From Emcibacter sp. (GTDB lineage: Bacteria; Pseudomonadota; Alphaproteobacteria; Sphingomonadales; Emcibacteraceae), in contig JAKIUQ010000008.1 of assembly GCA_021647465.1 (NCBI GenBank), positions 1-64,000 of the forward strand: DNA of 64,000 nt, given 5' to 3'. The notes below the pieces were generated by a model. The model saw only the letters and a list, made by a program, of their open reading frames with translations, did no database searches and was not told the origin of the DNA. Positions 9,601 through 17,978 of this stretch are shown piece by piece. A program made the position numbers and the translations under genes. The stretch's first letter is position 1, and each line of letters starts with the position of its first letter.

Positions 9601-10944
9601 ATGGCATCAGCAGCTGAACAACTTGCAGCAAATCTGAACTTCGGCGCCTTTTCCAAGGCCACTGAGCTGAAGAAGCGTATCTGGTTTACCCTGTTTGCCC
9701 TTATCGCCTACAGGCTTGGGACATATGTCCCGCTGCCGGGGATTAATCCTGTTGAACTCGCGCGTATGTTCGAGGCCAATCAACAGGGTATTCTGGGCAT
9801 GCTTGATCTGTTTAATGGCGGTGCCATTTCGCGGATGAGCGTCTTTGCCTTGGGCATTATGCCCTATATTTCGGCCTCTATTATCATGCAGTTGATGACG
9901 TCTATTTCGCCGACCATAGGTCAGCTGAAAAAAGAAGGTGAGGCAGGCCGCCAGAAAATCAATCAATATACCCGTTACGGTACGGTTCTTCTGACAATCG
10001 TACAGGGCTATGCTATTGCGACCAGCCTGCAGTCAGGCGGCATTGCCCTTGATGGCGGCGGGATGTTCTTCATCGCGACCACCGTGATTACGCTTGTCGG
10101 CGGCACGCTTTTGCTTATGTGGATGGGGGAACAGATTACGGCGCGCGGTGTGGGCAACGGCATATCATTGATCATTTTCTCTGGTATTGTTGCGGAATTA
10201 CCATCTGCTATCGTTGGTACTCTGGAATTAAGTTCCAAAGGCCAGCTGGGCGGGCCATTGGTGATCGTTGGTTTGATCGTTATGGTCGTTGTTGTGATTG
10301 CGTTCATCGTCTTTATGGAGCGCGCGCAGCGCCAACTGTTGATCCAATATCCCAAGCGTCAAACGGCGACGGGCGCGTCAAAGGGCGAGCAGTCCCATAT
10401 GCCGCTTAAATTGAATACAGCCGGCGTTATTCCGCCAATTTTCGCATCGTCCCTGCTTCTTATGCCGATGACTGTCGCGGGATTTGCCGCAGACGGCGGG
10501 CCGGAATGGATGACGACTGTCACCACATTGCTTGGGCCCGGACAGCCGCTCTATATGGCTTTTTATGCGGCGGGTATTATCTTTTTCTGTTTCTTCTACA
10601 CGGCTATTCAATTCAACCCTGAAGAGACAGCGGACAACCTCAAGAAATACGGCGGGTTTATTCCGGGTATTCGTCCGGGTAAAAATACGGCGAATTATCT
10701 GGATTTTGTTTTAACGCGGCTGACGACCGTCGGGGCTCTTTATCTGACGCTTGTATGTTTGCTGCCGGAAGTTCTACGGGCTAAATATGCCATACCATTT
10801 TATTTTGGCGGGACATCTCTTTTGATCGTGGTCAGCGTGACCATGGACACGGTTGCGCAAATTCACAGCCATTTGATGGCCCACCAATATGAAGGGCTAT
10901 TGAAAAAATCCAAAATCAGAGGCAAGGGAAGGAAGCGTAGATGA
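9601..10944 (+). CDS. secY: Protein translocase subunit SecY
   Basis: A 447-residue SecY, the channel of the Sec translocon in the inner membrane, with about ten hydrophobic segments. The start (FSKATELKKRIWFTLFALI), GIMPYISASIIMQL and RGVGNGISLIIFSGI match the family, and the cytosolic C5 region is present (PFYFGGTSLLIVVSV). The stop overlaps the adk ATG by 4 bp. No rpmJ follows, as expected in alphaproteobacteria. Confidence 0.98.
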   Translation: MASAAEQLAANLNFGAFSKATELKKRIWFTLFALIAYRLGTYVPLPGINPVELARMFEANQQGILGMLDLFNGGAISRMSVFALGIMPYISASIIMQLMTSISPTIGQLKKEGEAGRQKINQYTRYGTVLLTIVQGYAIATSLQSGGIALDGGGMFFIATTVITLVGGTLLLMWMGEQITARGVGNGISLIIFSGIVAELPSAIVGTLELSSKGQLGGPLVIVGLIVMVVVVIAFIVFMERAQRQLLIQYPKRQTATGASKGEQSHMPLKLNTAGVIPPIFASSLLLMPMTVAGFAADGGPEWMTTVTTLLGPGQPLYMAFYAAGIIFFCFFYTAIQFNPEETADNLKKYGGFIPGIRPGKNTANYLDFVLTRLTTVGALYLTLVCLLPEVLRAKYAIPFYFGGTSLLIVVSVTMDTVAQIHSHLMAHQYEGLLKKSKIRGKGRKRR

Positions 10945-11591
10945 TTATCGTTTTACTTGGCCCTCCCGGCGCGGGCAAGGGTACGCAGGCTCAGCGTATT
11001 ATGGATAGCAAAGGCTTGGTTCAGCTTTCGACGGGCGACATGTTGCGTGCGGCAAAGGCGGCTGGAACCGAGGTTGGCAAAAAAGCCAAAGAATTTATGG
11101 ATGCCGGTAAACTGGTCACCGATGAAATTGTCATCGGTATTATTGCGGACCGCATAGAAGAGGATGATTGCAAACAGGGTTTCCTGCTTGATGGTTTTCC
11201 GCGTACCGTTGCCCAGGCTGAAGCGCTGGATGAACTGCTAAAGAATAAAGGCCTTCAGGTCGATGTTGTTATCGAAATGAAGGTGGATGACGAATCTCTT
11301 GTTGACCGGATTACAGGCCGCTATACATGTGCGAAATGTAATCAGGGTTACCATGACACGAACCTAAAACCACAAATAGCTGGCGTGTGTGACAGCTGTG
11401 GTTCTACGAATTTCAACCGCCGTTCTGATGACAACCGTGAAACGGTTATCGAAAGACTGGCAACATATCACGCACAAACGGCCCCTTTACTGCCCTTTTA
11501 TGAGCAAAAGGGGGTTTTGAGAACTGTTGATGGAATGGCTGACATTGATGATGTCAGCGTTCAAATAAATGATGTATTAAACCAGCTGTAA
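10941..11591 (+). CDS. adk: Adenylate kinase, zinc-type LID
   Basis: A 216-residue cytosolic adenylate kinase (2 ADP to ATP and AMP). The P-loop is GPPGAGKGTQA (residues 7-17) and DGFPRT holds the AMP-site arginine. The LID carries four cysteines, C130, C133, C150 and C153 (CAKC and CDSC), predicting a structural zinc. ATGA overlap with secY couples the two. It is the last gene before a strong internal promoter. Confidence 0.97.
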   Translation: MIIVLLGPPGAGKGTQAQRIMDSKGLVQLSTGDMLRAAKAAGTEVGKKAKEFMDAGKLVTDEIVIGIIADRIEEDDCKQGFLLDGFPRTVAQAEALDELLKNKGLQVDVVIEMKVDDESLVDRITGRYTCAKCNQGYHDTNLKPQIAGVCDSCGSTNFNRRSDDNRETVIERLATYHAQTAPLLPFYEQKGVLRTVDGMADIDDVSVQINDVLNQL

Positions 11592-11632
11592 ATCCTGAAG
11601 ACAAAAACTTTCAAAAAGTTTCGTCTCTATGG

Positions 11633-11660
11633 TTGACTGAAGGTTTTTAATACATATAAT
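11633..11660 (+). promoter_or_regulatory. Sigma-70-type promoter of rpsM-rpsK-rpoA-rplQ
   Basis: TTGACT (11633-11638) and a perfect TATAAT (11655-11660) are 16 bp apart in the 149-bp adk-rpsM gap. The predicted transcript start is near 11667, giving a leader of about 75 nt. This is one of the best promoter matches in the window and should make the alpha operon partly independent of the S10-spc transcript. Confidence 0.75.
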
Positions 11661-11663
11661 CGC

Positions 11664-11706
11664 GCAACTTCACGGTTTACCTTTACGGGTAAGCGGGCGA
11701 AGTTGC
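11664..11706 (+). promoter_or_regulatory. Folded leader in front of rpsM
   Basis: GCAACTTC (11664-11671) is the exact complement of GAAGTTGC (11699-11706), and TTACC/GGTAA pair inside, giving a two-tier stem-loop directly at the 5' end of the predicted transcript. Ribosomal operons are often autoregulated through such leaders (S4 on the E. coli alpha operon), but rpsD is not in this operon, so the ligand, if any, is unknown. Confidence 0.5.
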
Positions 11707-11740
11707 TGTTTAATGAATTTTTAGATCGGGAGAAACGATC

Positions 11741-12109
11741 GTGGCGCGTATATCTGGCGTGAATATACCCACTGGAAAGAGGGTGGTAATTGCTTTGACC
11801 TATATCCATGGGATTGGTCCTGCAATATCGAAACAAATTTGTGATACGGTTGGTATCAAACCTGAAACCCGGGTTAACCAGCTAAGTGATTCGGAAGTTA
11901 TCAAAATCCGTGAAACAATCGATAGTGATTGTATGGTGGAGGGGGATCTGCGCCGGGACACGGCGGTTAATATCAAACGTCTGATGGACCTTGGATCTTA
12001 TCGTGGCCTGCGCCATCGTAAGAAGCTTCCGGTTCGTGGTCAACGCACAAGCACCAATGCGCGTACCCGTAAGGGTAAGGCCGTTGCTATCGCCGGTAAG
12101 AAGAAATAA
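11741..12109 (+). CDS. rpsM: 30S ribosomal protein S13
   Basis: A 122-residue S13 beginning [19 protein letters not shown] and ending with the basic tail [32 protein letters not shown] is the conserved core. S13 forms head-to-50S bridges. Translation starts at GTG (11741) with GGGAGAAACG upstream. It is the first gene behind the internal promoter. Confidence 0.97.
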   Translation: MARISGVNIPTGKRVVIALTYIHGIGPAISKQICDTVGIKPETRVNQLSDSEVIKIRETIDSDCMVEGDLRRDTAVNIKRLMDLGSYRGLRHRKKLPVRGQRTSTNARTRKGKAVAIAGKKK

Positions 12110-12118
12110 GGTACTGAA

Positions 12119-12505
12119 ATGGCTGAAGAGAAACGCGTAAAGCGCAAAGAACGTAAGAATATCACCAATGGCGTCTGCCATGTGAATTCTACATTTAATA
12201 ATACCATTATTACGATAACCGATGCTCAGGGAAATGCTATCGCCTGGTCAACATCCGGTGTTATGGGGTTTAAAGGTTCCCGCAAATCTACGCCCTATGC
12301 GGCACAGATGGCGGCCGAAGATGCCGGTAAAAAAGCTCAGGAACACGGGATGAAAACATTGGAAGTTCAGGTTAAGGGACCCGGTTCAGGCCGGGAATCC
12401 GCGCTTCGGGCTTTGCAGGCGCTCGGGTTTACAATTACGACCATACGCGATGTGACAGCAATTCCGCATAATGGGTGCCGGCCGCCGAAACGGCGCAGAG
12501 TATAA
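12119..12505 (+). CDS. rpsK: 30S ribosomal protein S11
   Basis: A 128-residue S11 with [18 protein letters not shown] and [20 protein letters not shown], both near-invariant. S11 shapes the 30S platform near the mRNA exit. It is 9 bp after rpsM. rpsD, which follows rpsK in gammaproteobacteria, is absent, the usual alphaproteobacterial order. Confidence 0.98.
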   Translation: MAEEKRVKRKERKNITNGVCHVNSTFNNTIITITDAQGNAIAWSTSGVMGFKGSRKSTPYAAQMAAEDAGKKAQEHGMKTLEVQVKGPGSGRESALRALQALGFTITTIRDVTAIPHNGCRPPKRRRV

Positions 12506-12518
12506 TAAATTGAATTTC

Positions 12519-12551
12519 CCCTGCTGCTATCATGGATAACAGCAGGGTTTT
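12519..12551 (+). terminator. Hairpin with short T-run between rpsK and rpoA
   Basis: CCCTGCTG (12519-12526) pairs perfectly with CAGCAGGG (12540-12547), with an inner TATC/GATA helix around an ATG loop, followed by TTTT. The T-run is short, so it is more likely a partial terminator or processing site that adjusts rpoA relative to the ribosomal genes than a full stop. rpoA must still be expressed from upstream because no strong promoter follows. Confidence 0.5.
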
Positions 12552-12618
12552 ATGGTGTTTGCCGGATGACATAAAATGTCAGGTAAATTGAAACCAGTAA
12601 CTTACGAGGATTTAAACC

Positions 12619-13635
12619 GTGATCCAGAAGAATTGGCAGGAATTAATAAAGCCGTCTAAACTTGAAGTTAAACAAGTTGGAGAAGAGCGTAGAAAAGTAA
12701 CGATTGTTGCGGAGCCGCTGGAACGTGGTTATGGCATGACTTTGGGCAATTCATTGCGCCGGGTGTTATTGTCATCCCTTCAGGGCGCCGCTGTGACATC
12801 TATTCATATCGACAATGTTTTGCATGAATTTTCTTCTATTCCGGGCGTACGTGAAGATGTCACTGACGTTATCCTGAATATCAAGAAGGTTGCCGTTGAG
12901 ATGGAAGGCGTTGACGAGAAGCGCCTGTCGCTTCAAGCCACGGGGCCGGGCGAGGTGACAGCCGGTCAAATCAGCGAAGTTGCTGATGTCACCATTCATA
13001 ATCCCGATCTTGTGATCTGTACGTTGGATGATGGCGCGGAGCTGCGCATGGAATTGACGGTTGAAACAGGCAAGGGCTATGTGGCGGCGGTGAATAACCG
13101 CCCGGATGATGCGCCGATTGGTCTCATTCCCGTTGACAGTTTATTCAGTCCGGTCAGCAAGGTCAGCTACCGGGTTGAAAATACCCGTGAAGGTCAAATT
13201 CTGGATTATGACAAGTTGATTATGACCATTGAAACCAATGGTACAATAACACCTGAAGATGCCTTGGCTTATTCTTCGCGTATTTTGCAAGACCAGCTTC
13301 AAACGTTCATTAACTTTGATGAGCCGGAAGATGTGGCTGCTGAGCAAGAATCAAATGAGCCGGACTTCAACCGTAACCTTTTACGGCGTGTTGATGAATT
13401 GGAATTGTCTGTTCGTTCAGCAAACTGCCTGAAGAACGACAATATCGTTTATATTGGTGATCTTGTGCGTAAGACAGAAGCAGAAATGCTTCGCACACCA
13501 AACTTTGGCCGCAAATCACTGAATGAGATTAAAGAAGTTCTTTCTACCATGGGCTTGCGCCTTGGGATGGATAATCCGGGGTGGCCGCCAGAAAATATTG
13601 ACGAGCTGGTCAAGAAAATGGAACAAGAATTTTAA
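12619..13635 (+). CDS. rpoA: DNA-directed RNA polymerase subunit alpha
   Basis: A 338-residue alpha subunit. The N-terminal dimerisation domain carries [19 protein letters not shown], and the C-terminal domain, which binds UP elements and activators, carries [18 protein letters not shown] and [13 protein letters not shown]. The start is a GTG at 12619 behind GAGG. The C-terminus [15 protein letters not shown] is typical. It is the usual partner of rplQ. Confidence 0.98.
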   Translation: MIQKNWQELIKPSKLEVKQVGEERRKVTIVAEPLERGYGMTLGNSLRRVLLSSLQGAAVTSIHIDNVLHEFSSIPGVREDVTDVILNIKKVAVEMEGVDEKRLSLQATGPGEVTAGQISEVADVTIHNPDLVICTLDDGAELRMELTVETGKGYVAAVNNRPDDAPIGLIPVDSLFSPVSKVSYRVENTREGQILDYDKLIMTIETNGTITPEDALAYSSRILQDQLQTFINFDEPEDVAAEQESNEPDFNRNLLRRVDELELSVRSANCLKNDNIVYIGDLVRKTEAEMLRTPNFGRKSLNEIKEVLSTMGLRLGMDNPGWPPENIDELVKKMEQEF

Positions 13636-13651
13636 TTTTGGATTTTTAATT

Positions 13652-13677
13652 GGGTAGGGTCCCCTAAGTGGATACCC
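13652..13677 (+). promoter_or_regulatory. Hairpin between rpoA and rplQ
   Basis: GGGTA (13652-13656) and TCC (13660-13662) pair with GGA (13670-13672) and TACCC (13673-13677), leaving a 3-nt bulge. No T-run follows. It may protect or process the rpoA-rplQ mRNA. Structural inference only. Confidence 0.3.
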
Positions 13678-13695
13678 CCTCAAGGAGTAAGAGAT

Positions 13696-14154
13696 ATGCG
13701 CCATCGTAGAGCTGGGCGTAAGCTGAATAAAACAAGTTCACATCGTAAAGCGATGTTTGCAAATATGGCCCATGCGCTTTTAAAGCATGAGCAAATCGTA
13801 ACAACTTTGCCCAAAGCCAAAGAACTGCGCCCGATTGTTGAGCGTTTGATCACTTTGGGTAAGCGCGGATCGTTACATGCCCGCCGTCAGGCCGCGTCCA
13901 AACTTCCCGTCATCGCTAAAGATACCTTTCGTGATGGTAAGGAAACAGATGTATTGAGCAAGTTATTTGATGTTCTGGCCGAACGCTATAAAGAACGTTC
14001 AGGCGGTTATATCCGTATCTTGAAAGCCGGTTTCCGCCATGGTGATTCAGCGCCGGTTGCCGTGATTGAGCTGGTCGACCGGGACGAGAGTGCCAAAGGC
14101 CAGACCAGTGGCCCGGAAATTGAATTTGTTGCGGAAGAAACCGAAGCGGCTTAA
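13696..14154 (+). CDS. rplQ: 50S ribosomal protein L17
   Basis: A 152-residue L17 with [20 protein letters not shown] and [19 protein letters not shown]17 lies near the tunnel exit. The protein is longer than the E. coli form through an acidic C-terminal extension, common in alphaproteobacteria. AAGGAG precedes the ATG. An intrinsic terminator 27 bp downstream ends the ribosomal cluster. Confidence 0.97.
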   Translation: MRHRRAGRKLNKTSSHRKAMFANMAHALLKHEQIVTTLPKAKELRPIVERLITLGKRGSLHARRQAASKLPVIAKDTFRDGKETDVLSKLFDVLAERYKERSGGYIRILKAGFRHGDSAPVAVIELVDRDESAKGQTSGPEIEFVAEETEAA

Positions 14155-14180
14155 GATTACCGCATATTAAAGTAATTTAA

Positions 14181-14209
14181 AAAAACAGCTCGGTCGGGCT
14201 GTTTTTTTT
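14181..14209 (+). terminator. Intrinsic terminator of the ribosomal cluster
   Basis: AAAAACAGC (14181-14189) pairs with GCTGTTTTT (14198-14206), with an 8-nt loop, and eight T residues run to 14209. This is a textbook rho-independent terminator, 27 bp after the rplQ stop. The A-tract on the 5' side means it could also work on the other strand. Confidence 0.9.
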
Positions 14210-14218
14210 GGTTAATGC

Positions 14219-14246
14219 TTGCGATATATATCGCAGTTCATATAAT
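14219..14246 (+). promoter_or_regulatory. fbaA promoter with palindromic operator candidate
   Basis: TTGCGA (14219-14224) and TATAAT (14241-14246) are separated by 16 bp. The -35 and half the spacer form a perfect 16-bp palindrome, TGCGATATATATCGCA (14220-14235). A regulator binding there would compete with RNA polymerase for the -35. The predicted start is near 14253, giving a leader of about 36 nt. The binding protein is unknown. Confidence 0.65.
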
Positions 14247-14288
14247 AATGTGACTTTACCTTAAATATAAAAAGCAAGGATTTATCGG

Positions 14289-15356
14289 ATGGCTCTTAAA
14301 CCAGGTGTCGTGAGCGGCGAAGACTATATAACACTTGTTAATGCCTGCAAAGACGGTGGTTATGCGCTGGCGGCGGTGAATTGTGTCGGAACCAACAGTG
14401 TCAATGCTGTTATGGAAGCCGCCGCAAAAAACAAGAGCGATATTATCATCCAGTTTTCCAATGGCGGGGCACAGTTTTATGCCGGTCAGGGCATGGAAGA
14501 CAGCTTTCAGGCAAAAGTCCTCGGGGCGGTATCCGCGGCCCGGCATGTCCATCTTTTGGCCGAGCATTATGGTATTTGTGTGGTTTTGCATACGGATCAT
14601 GCCAACCGCAAACTGGTGCCTTGGGTTGATGCCCTCATTGATCATTCCGAAGCGCATTATAAAGCCCATGGCCGTCCGTTATATACGTCACATATGCTTG
14701 ATCTGTCAGAAGAGGATATTGACGATAACCTGGGCGAATGTGCGCGGGTCCTTGCCCGTATGGCAAAATTGGATATGAGCCTTGAAATCGAACTGGGGAT
14801 CACCGGCGGCGAGGAAGACGGGGTCGGGCATGATATTGACGAGAATGCGGACAGCTCCCACCTGTATACCCAGCCCGAAGATGTTCTGAAGGCTTATGAG
14901 CTGTTAACGCCGATTGGTCATTTTTCCGTTGCGGCTTCCTTTGGCAATGTTCATGGGGTCTATAAACCCGGCAATGTGCAGTTAAGACCTGAAATTCTGC
15001 GGAACAGTCAGGCATTGGTACGGGAAAGTCACAACACAGCGGAAAATCCGTTGAATCTGGTTTTCCACGGCGGCTCCGGCTCTGAAAAAGCCAAGATTTC
15101 CGAGGCACTGACTTACGGTGTATTCAAAATGAATATTGATACGGATACGCAATTTGCCTTTTCAAATGCTATTGGCAAATATGTGGATGATAATGCCAAG
15201 GCCTTTAAATATCAAATCGATCCTGAGAATGGAACGCCTTATAAAAAGCAATATGACCCGCGCAAATGTCTGCGCGCTGCCGAGCAAGGTTTTGTAACAC
15301 GCCTTGATGAGGCGATTGCGGATCTGGGGTCTACAGGTAAGTCTCTTGCACGGTAA
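14289..15356 (+). CDS. fbaA: Class II fructose-1,6-bisphosphate aldolase
   Basis: A 355-residue class IIA aldolase, cleaving fructose-1,6-bisphosphate to DHAP and glyceraldehyde-3-phosphate in glycolysis and the reverse in gluconeogenesis. The HTDH motif (residues 101-104) supplies the catalytic Asp and a zinc ligand; further zinc histidines lie in SFGNVHGVY and LVFHGGSGS. NIDTDTQ near the C-terminus binds phosphate. The gene stands alone between its own promoter and a convergent antiporter gene. Confidence 0.96.
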   Translation: MALKPGVVSGEDYITLVNACKDGGYALAAVNCVGTNSVNAVMEAAAKNKSDIIIQFSNGGAQFYAGQGMEDSFQAKVLGAVSAARHVHLLAEHYGICVVLHTDHANRKLVPWVDALIDHSEAHYKAHGRPLYTSHMLDLSEEDIDDNLGECARVLARMAKLDMSLEIELGITGGEEDGVGHDIDENADSSHLYTQPEDVLKAYELLTPIGHFSVAASFGNVHGVYKPGNVQLRPEILRNSQALVRESHNTAENPLNLVFHGGSGSEKAKISEALTYGVFKMNIDTDTQFAFSNAIGKYVDDNAKAFKYQIDPENGTPYKKQYDPRKCLRAAEQGFVTRLDEAIADLGSTGKSLAR

Positions 15357-15398
15357 GGGGCGGGCACGATAAGCCGCAGTTTTTGAAGATGTAAGCTA

Positions 15399-16976
15399 TT
15401 ATATATTTTGGGTTAAATTCAGGCGTTCCATCGTTTGCGCGGCAAAACCGTCTCCGGCTTTTTGATAAAAGTTATAGATCACATCAATGCCGGCGTCCTT
15501 TAGCTGTTCCCGTTCATCCTCATATCGAATTATGCCGGCGGTTTTTCCGGTATAGCCTGCTTGCTTTAATTGATTTATCACTTCCACAATGTCAACGTAA
15601 TTTGGGATGGCGAACATGATCAGGCTGATAGGTTTGAGATCGATATGCCCCCAGAAGTCGGGGTCTTCCGCATCGGCAATGATGACATTTCGGCCTTTTG
15701 ATATATGTTCTTCTACTCTTTCCTGATCGGTTTCTATGCCGACGACCGTCAGGGGCAGTTTCTCTTGCAGGGTATCATAAGTCCCGGCCCCCACACGCCC
15801 CATGCCAATGACAAGAACCTCAGCGCCTTCAGGCTTGGAAAACTGGTCCTCTGGCAGGCGATCAGGATGGTCGAATTTTTTTAAATAATCCCCCCACAGG
15901 GCATATAAGGCATGGCCCCTGGCATTCAGGATACTTGAAAAAACAAATGACATGGATACCGCCAGCGCCATTATGACCAGCCATTCTTTATCCATTAAAC
16001 CATGAAGAACACTGGCGGAAAAGACAATAAGGCCAAATTCACTATAATTGCTGAGGCTTAAAGCGGTTAAAAATGCGCTGCGGCTGCGCAGCTTTAACCG
16101 GGTCAACCAGATGAAAAACAGACCGGCTTTGATGGGCAGGGCCGCCGTCATGACCAATGCAATGCCAAGCATATCGACCGTAGGTATTGCGGTGAAGCCG
16201 ATTGAAAGGAAAAAGCCGATCAGGAAAATATCCTTAAAATTCATCAATGATTTTGCCAGTTCCGTTGACTTGTTGTCGCCGCTTAAAATCATGGCAATGA
16301 CCAAGGCACCGAGATGGGCTTTCAAGCCAACCAATTCAAATAATTCCCCGCTTGCGAAAGCCAGAAAAAACCCCGCTAATGGCAACAGTTCACCATGCCC
16401 GCAGCGCCGAAGCAGCTTGAGCAACAAGGGCCTTAACAAGGGCAAGGCAAATAGCGCCAAAGCCCACCATGACGGCGATTTATCGGTGGCAAGGGTGACG
16501 AATATCACGGCAGCGATATCCTGAATGATCAGAATGCCAATAGCCACCTGACCATGACGAGAGCGTAATTCACCTTTTTCTTCCAGTATCTTAACCACGC
16601 AAACCGTGCTGCTGAAGCTTACCGCAAAGCCGATCATCGCGGCTGATGCCCAATCCATTCCCATGAAATAGGTAAAGCCGAGAAGGCCGAAAATCAGGCT
16701 GTTTACAGCGGTTATTAAGATGATAACGCCCATATGGCCCGTTGCGCCGGCCCATATTTCCGTCTTTAATAAGCTTTTGACATTAAGTTTCAGGCCAATG
16801 GTGAAGAGCAGCAGGGTAATACCAATGTCCGACAATGTTGCAAGCGTTGCATCCGGCGTTACGCCAAGCGCGTGCAGGCCAAATCCCGCCATCAGGTAAC
16901 CCACCAATGGGGGAAGTCCTATTCTTGTAACGGCAAAGCCGCAAGTAAATGCGACGCCCACCCATATGAAATCCAT
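15399..16976 (-). CDS. Kef/CPA2-type K+/H+ antiporter with TrkA-N domain
   Basis: A 525-residue inner-membrane protein. About twelve hydrophobic segments form an Na+/H+-exchanger domain (residues about 5-370); a cytosolic Rossmann domain near the C-terminus has the nucleotide motif VLVIGMGRVGAG, as in Kef and YbaL proteins. Such proteins exchange K+ or Na+ for protons, often gated by NAD(H) or glutathione adducts. The ATG at 16976 is preferred to a GTG three codons upstream because AAGGG then lies 8 nt away. It follows the prs homologue by 94 bp on the same strand, so may be co-transcribed. Confidence 0.85.
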   Translation of the reverse strand: MDFIWVGVAFTCGFAVTRIGLPPLVGYLMAGFGLHALGVTPDATLATLSDIGITLLLFTIGLKLNVKSLLKTEIWAGATGHMGVIILITAVNSLIFGLLGFTYFMGMDWASAAMIGFAVSFSSTVCVVKILEEKGELRSRHGQVAIGILIIQDIAAVIFVTLATDKSPSWWALALFALPLLRPLLLKLLRRCGHGELLPLAGFFLAFASGELFELVGLKAHLGALVIAMILSGDNKSTELAKSLMNFKDIFLIGFFLSIGFTAIPTVDMLGIALVMTAALPIKAGLFFIWLTRLKLRSRSAFLTALSLSNYSEFGLIVFSASVLHGLMDKEWLVIMALAVSMSFVFSSILNARGHALYALWGDYLKKFDHPDRLPEDQFSKPEGAEVLVIGMGRVGAGTYDTLQEKLPLTVVGIETDQERVEEHISKGRNVIIADAEDPDFWGHIDLKPISLIMFAIPNYVDIVEVINQLKQAGYTGKTAGIIRYEDEREQLKDAGIDVIYNFYQKAGDGFAAQTMERLNLTQNI

Positions 16977-17070
16977 TCTTATCACCCTTTGGATCTTTTT
17001 TTGCGGCCCTCAAATGAAAGACCAACCCTGTGAATGCTATTAAGCAGGATAAGCCCGTCAATGCAAGTCT

Positions 17071-17976
17071 TTACCCTTGATGGCTATGTTTATTCTTGAT
17101 CATATCTGAAACAGCGGCGGCAAGAATATCATCAATAGGGATATCATTGGATTTATGGGGAATGCTGTTGCTGGTCACTATATGCTGCGCACCCGCAGAT
17201 ATCAGCCGGTCATAGGCATCATCTGCAAAGATACCATGAACGCCGATACAGGTTGGCGGCTTCATATTGAGCGCCTTTAAGTGAGCCACCGTTTCGATCA
17301 TGGTATGAGCCGTTGAAATAATATCATCGATCAAAACCGGCGTATGATCATGATAGGTTGCCACATCCGGTAAAGAGACAGCCACATCCCTGTCGCCGCG
17401 CCGGACTTTGTTCAGGACCATAAAGGGCGCGCCGGCTTTGTTTGCCGCATCGGATACCCATTGGCTGCTTTCGGCGTCGGGGCCGATTAATACGGGCCGC
17501 GCTATGTTGGATTTGATCCAGTCCGCAATATGGTCGCTGGCGTGAAGGGCTGCGGCAGGAATAGTATAAATTTCACTTAGTTTCTTATGTCGGTGAAGAT
17601 GAGGATCAATGGTGACCAGCCAATCAACTATTTGTGACAGGAGACCGGAAAATATATCTGCGGTGATGGCCTCGCCGTCATGAAACCGTTTGTCTTGGCG
17701 CATATAACCAAGGTAGGGCGCGACCAGACCGACGGATTTTGCCCCCATTTCCCTTGCAACCTGCGCAAAAAACATCAAGCCCATGATTTTATGATCCGGA
17801 TTGTCAAGGCCGCAAGTGATGATTACCTGCTGGCCCTCGACGGGACTATTCAACCTGACATATGTTTCCCCATCTGGAAAATTCCGAATCTCCATCTTGC
17901 CGCGCGTTATGTGTAAATCAGAGGCAATATGATTTGTGATATTTTCAAAGCCCGGGAAAGAAAAAATTATAGACAT
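17071..17976 (-). CDS. Ribose-phosphate pyrophosphokinase family protein
   Basis: A 301-residue PRPP synthetase homologue. Key motifs are intact: NFPDGETYVR (substrate), YLGYMRQDKRF, the flexible-loop K-x-R in NKVRRGDRD, and the PRPP loop VLIDDIISTAHT. Family members turn ribose-5-phosphate and ATP into PRPP and AMP. The ATG at 17976, behind AAGGA at 9 nt, is chosen over a TTG overlapping the upstream stop. Tight linkage to a nucleotide phosphorylase and an RNase-like gene suggests a special salvage role rather than the housekeeping enzyme; the biosynthetic prs may be elsewhere. Confidence 0.88.
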   Translation of the reverse strand: MSIIFSFPGFENITNHIASDLHITRGKMEIRNFPDGETYVRLNSPVEGQQVIITCGLDNPDHKIMGLMFFAQVAREMGAKSVGLVAPYLGYMRQDKRFHDGEAITADIFSGLLSQIVDWLVTIDPHLHRHKKLSEIYTIPAAALHASDHIADWIKSNIARPVLIGPDAESSQWVSDAANKAGAPFMVLNKVRRGDRDVAVSLPDVATYHDHTPVLIDDIISTAHTMIETVAHLKALNMKPPTCIGVHGIFADDAYDRLISAGAQHIVTSNSIPHKSNDIPIDDILAAAVSDMIKNKHSHQG

Positions 17977-17978
17977 AG

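Noticed and set aside
16048..16524. A 158-codon + strand frame within the Kef-type antiporter gene
   Set aside because: Antisense to transmembrane coding sequence, basic and low in complexity; no homology recognised.
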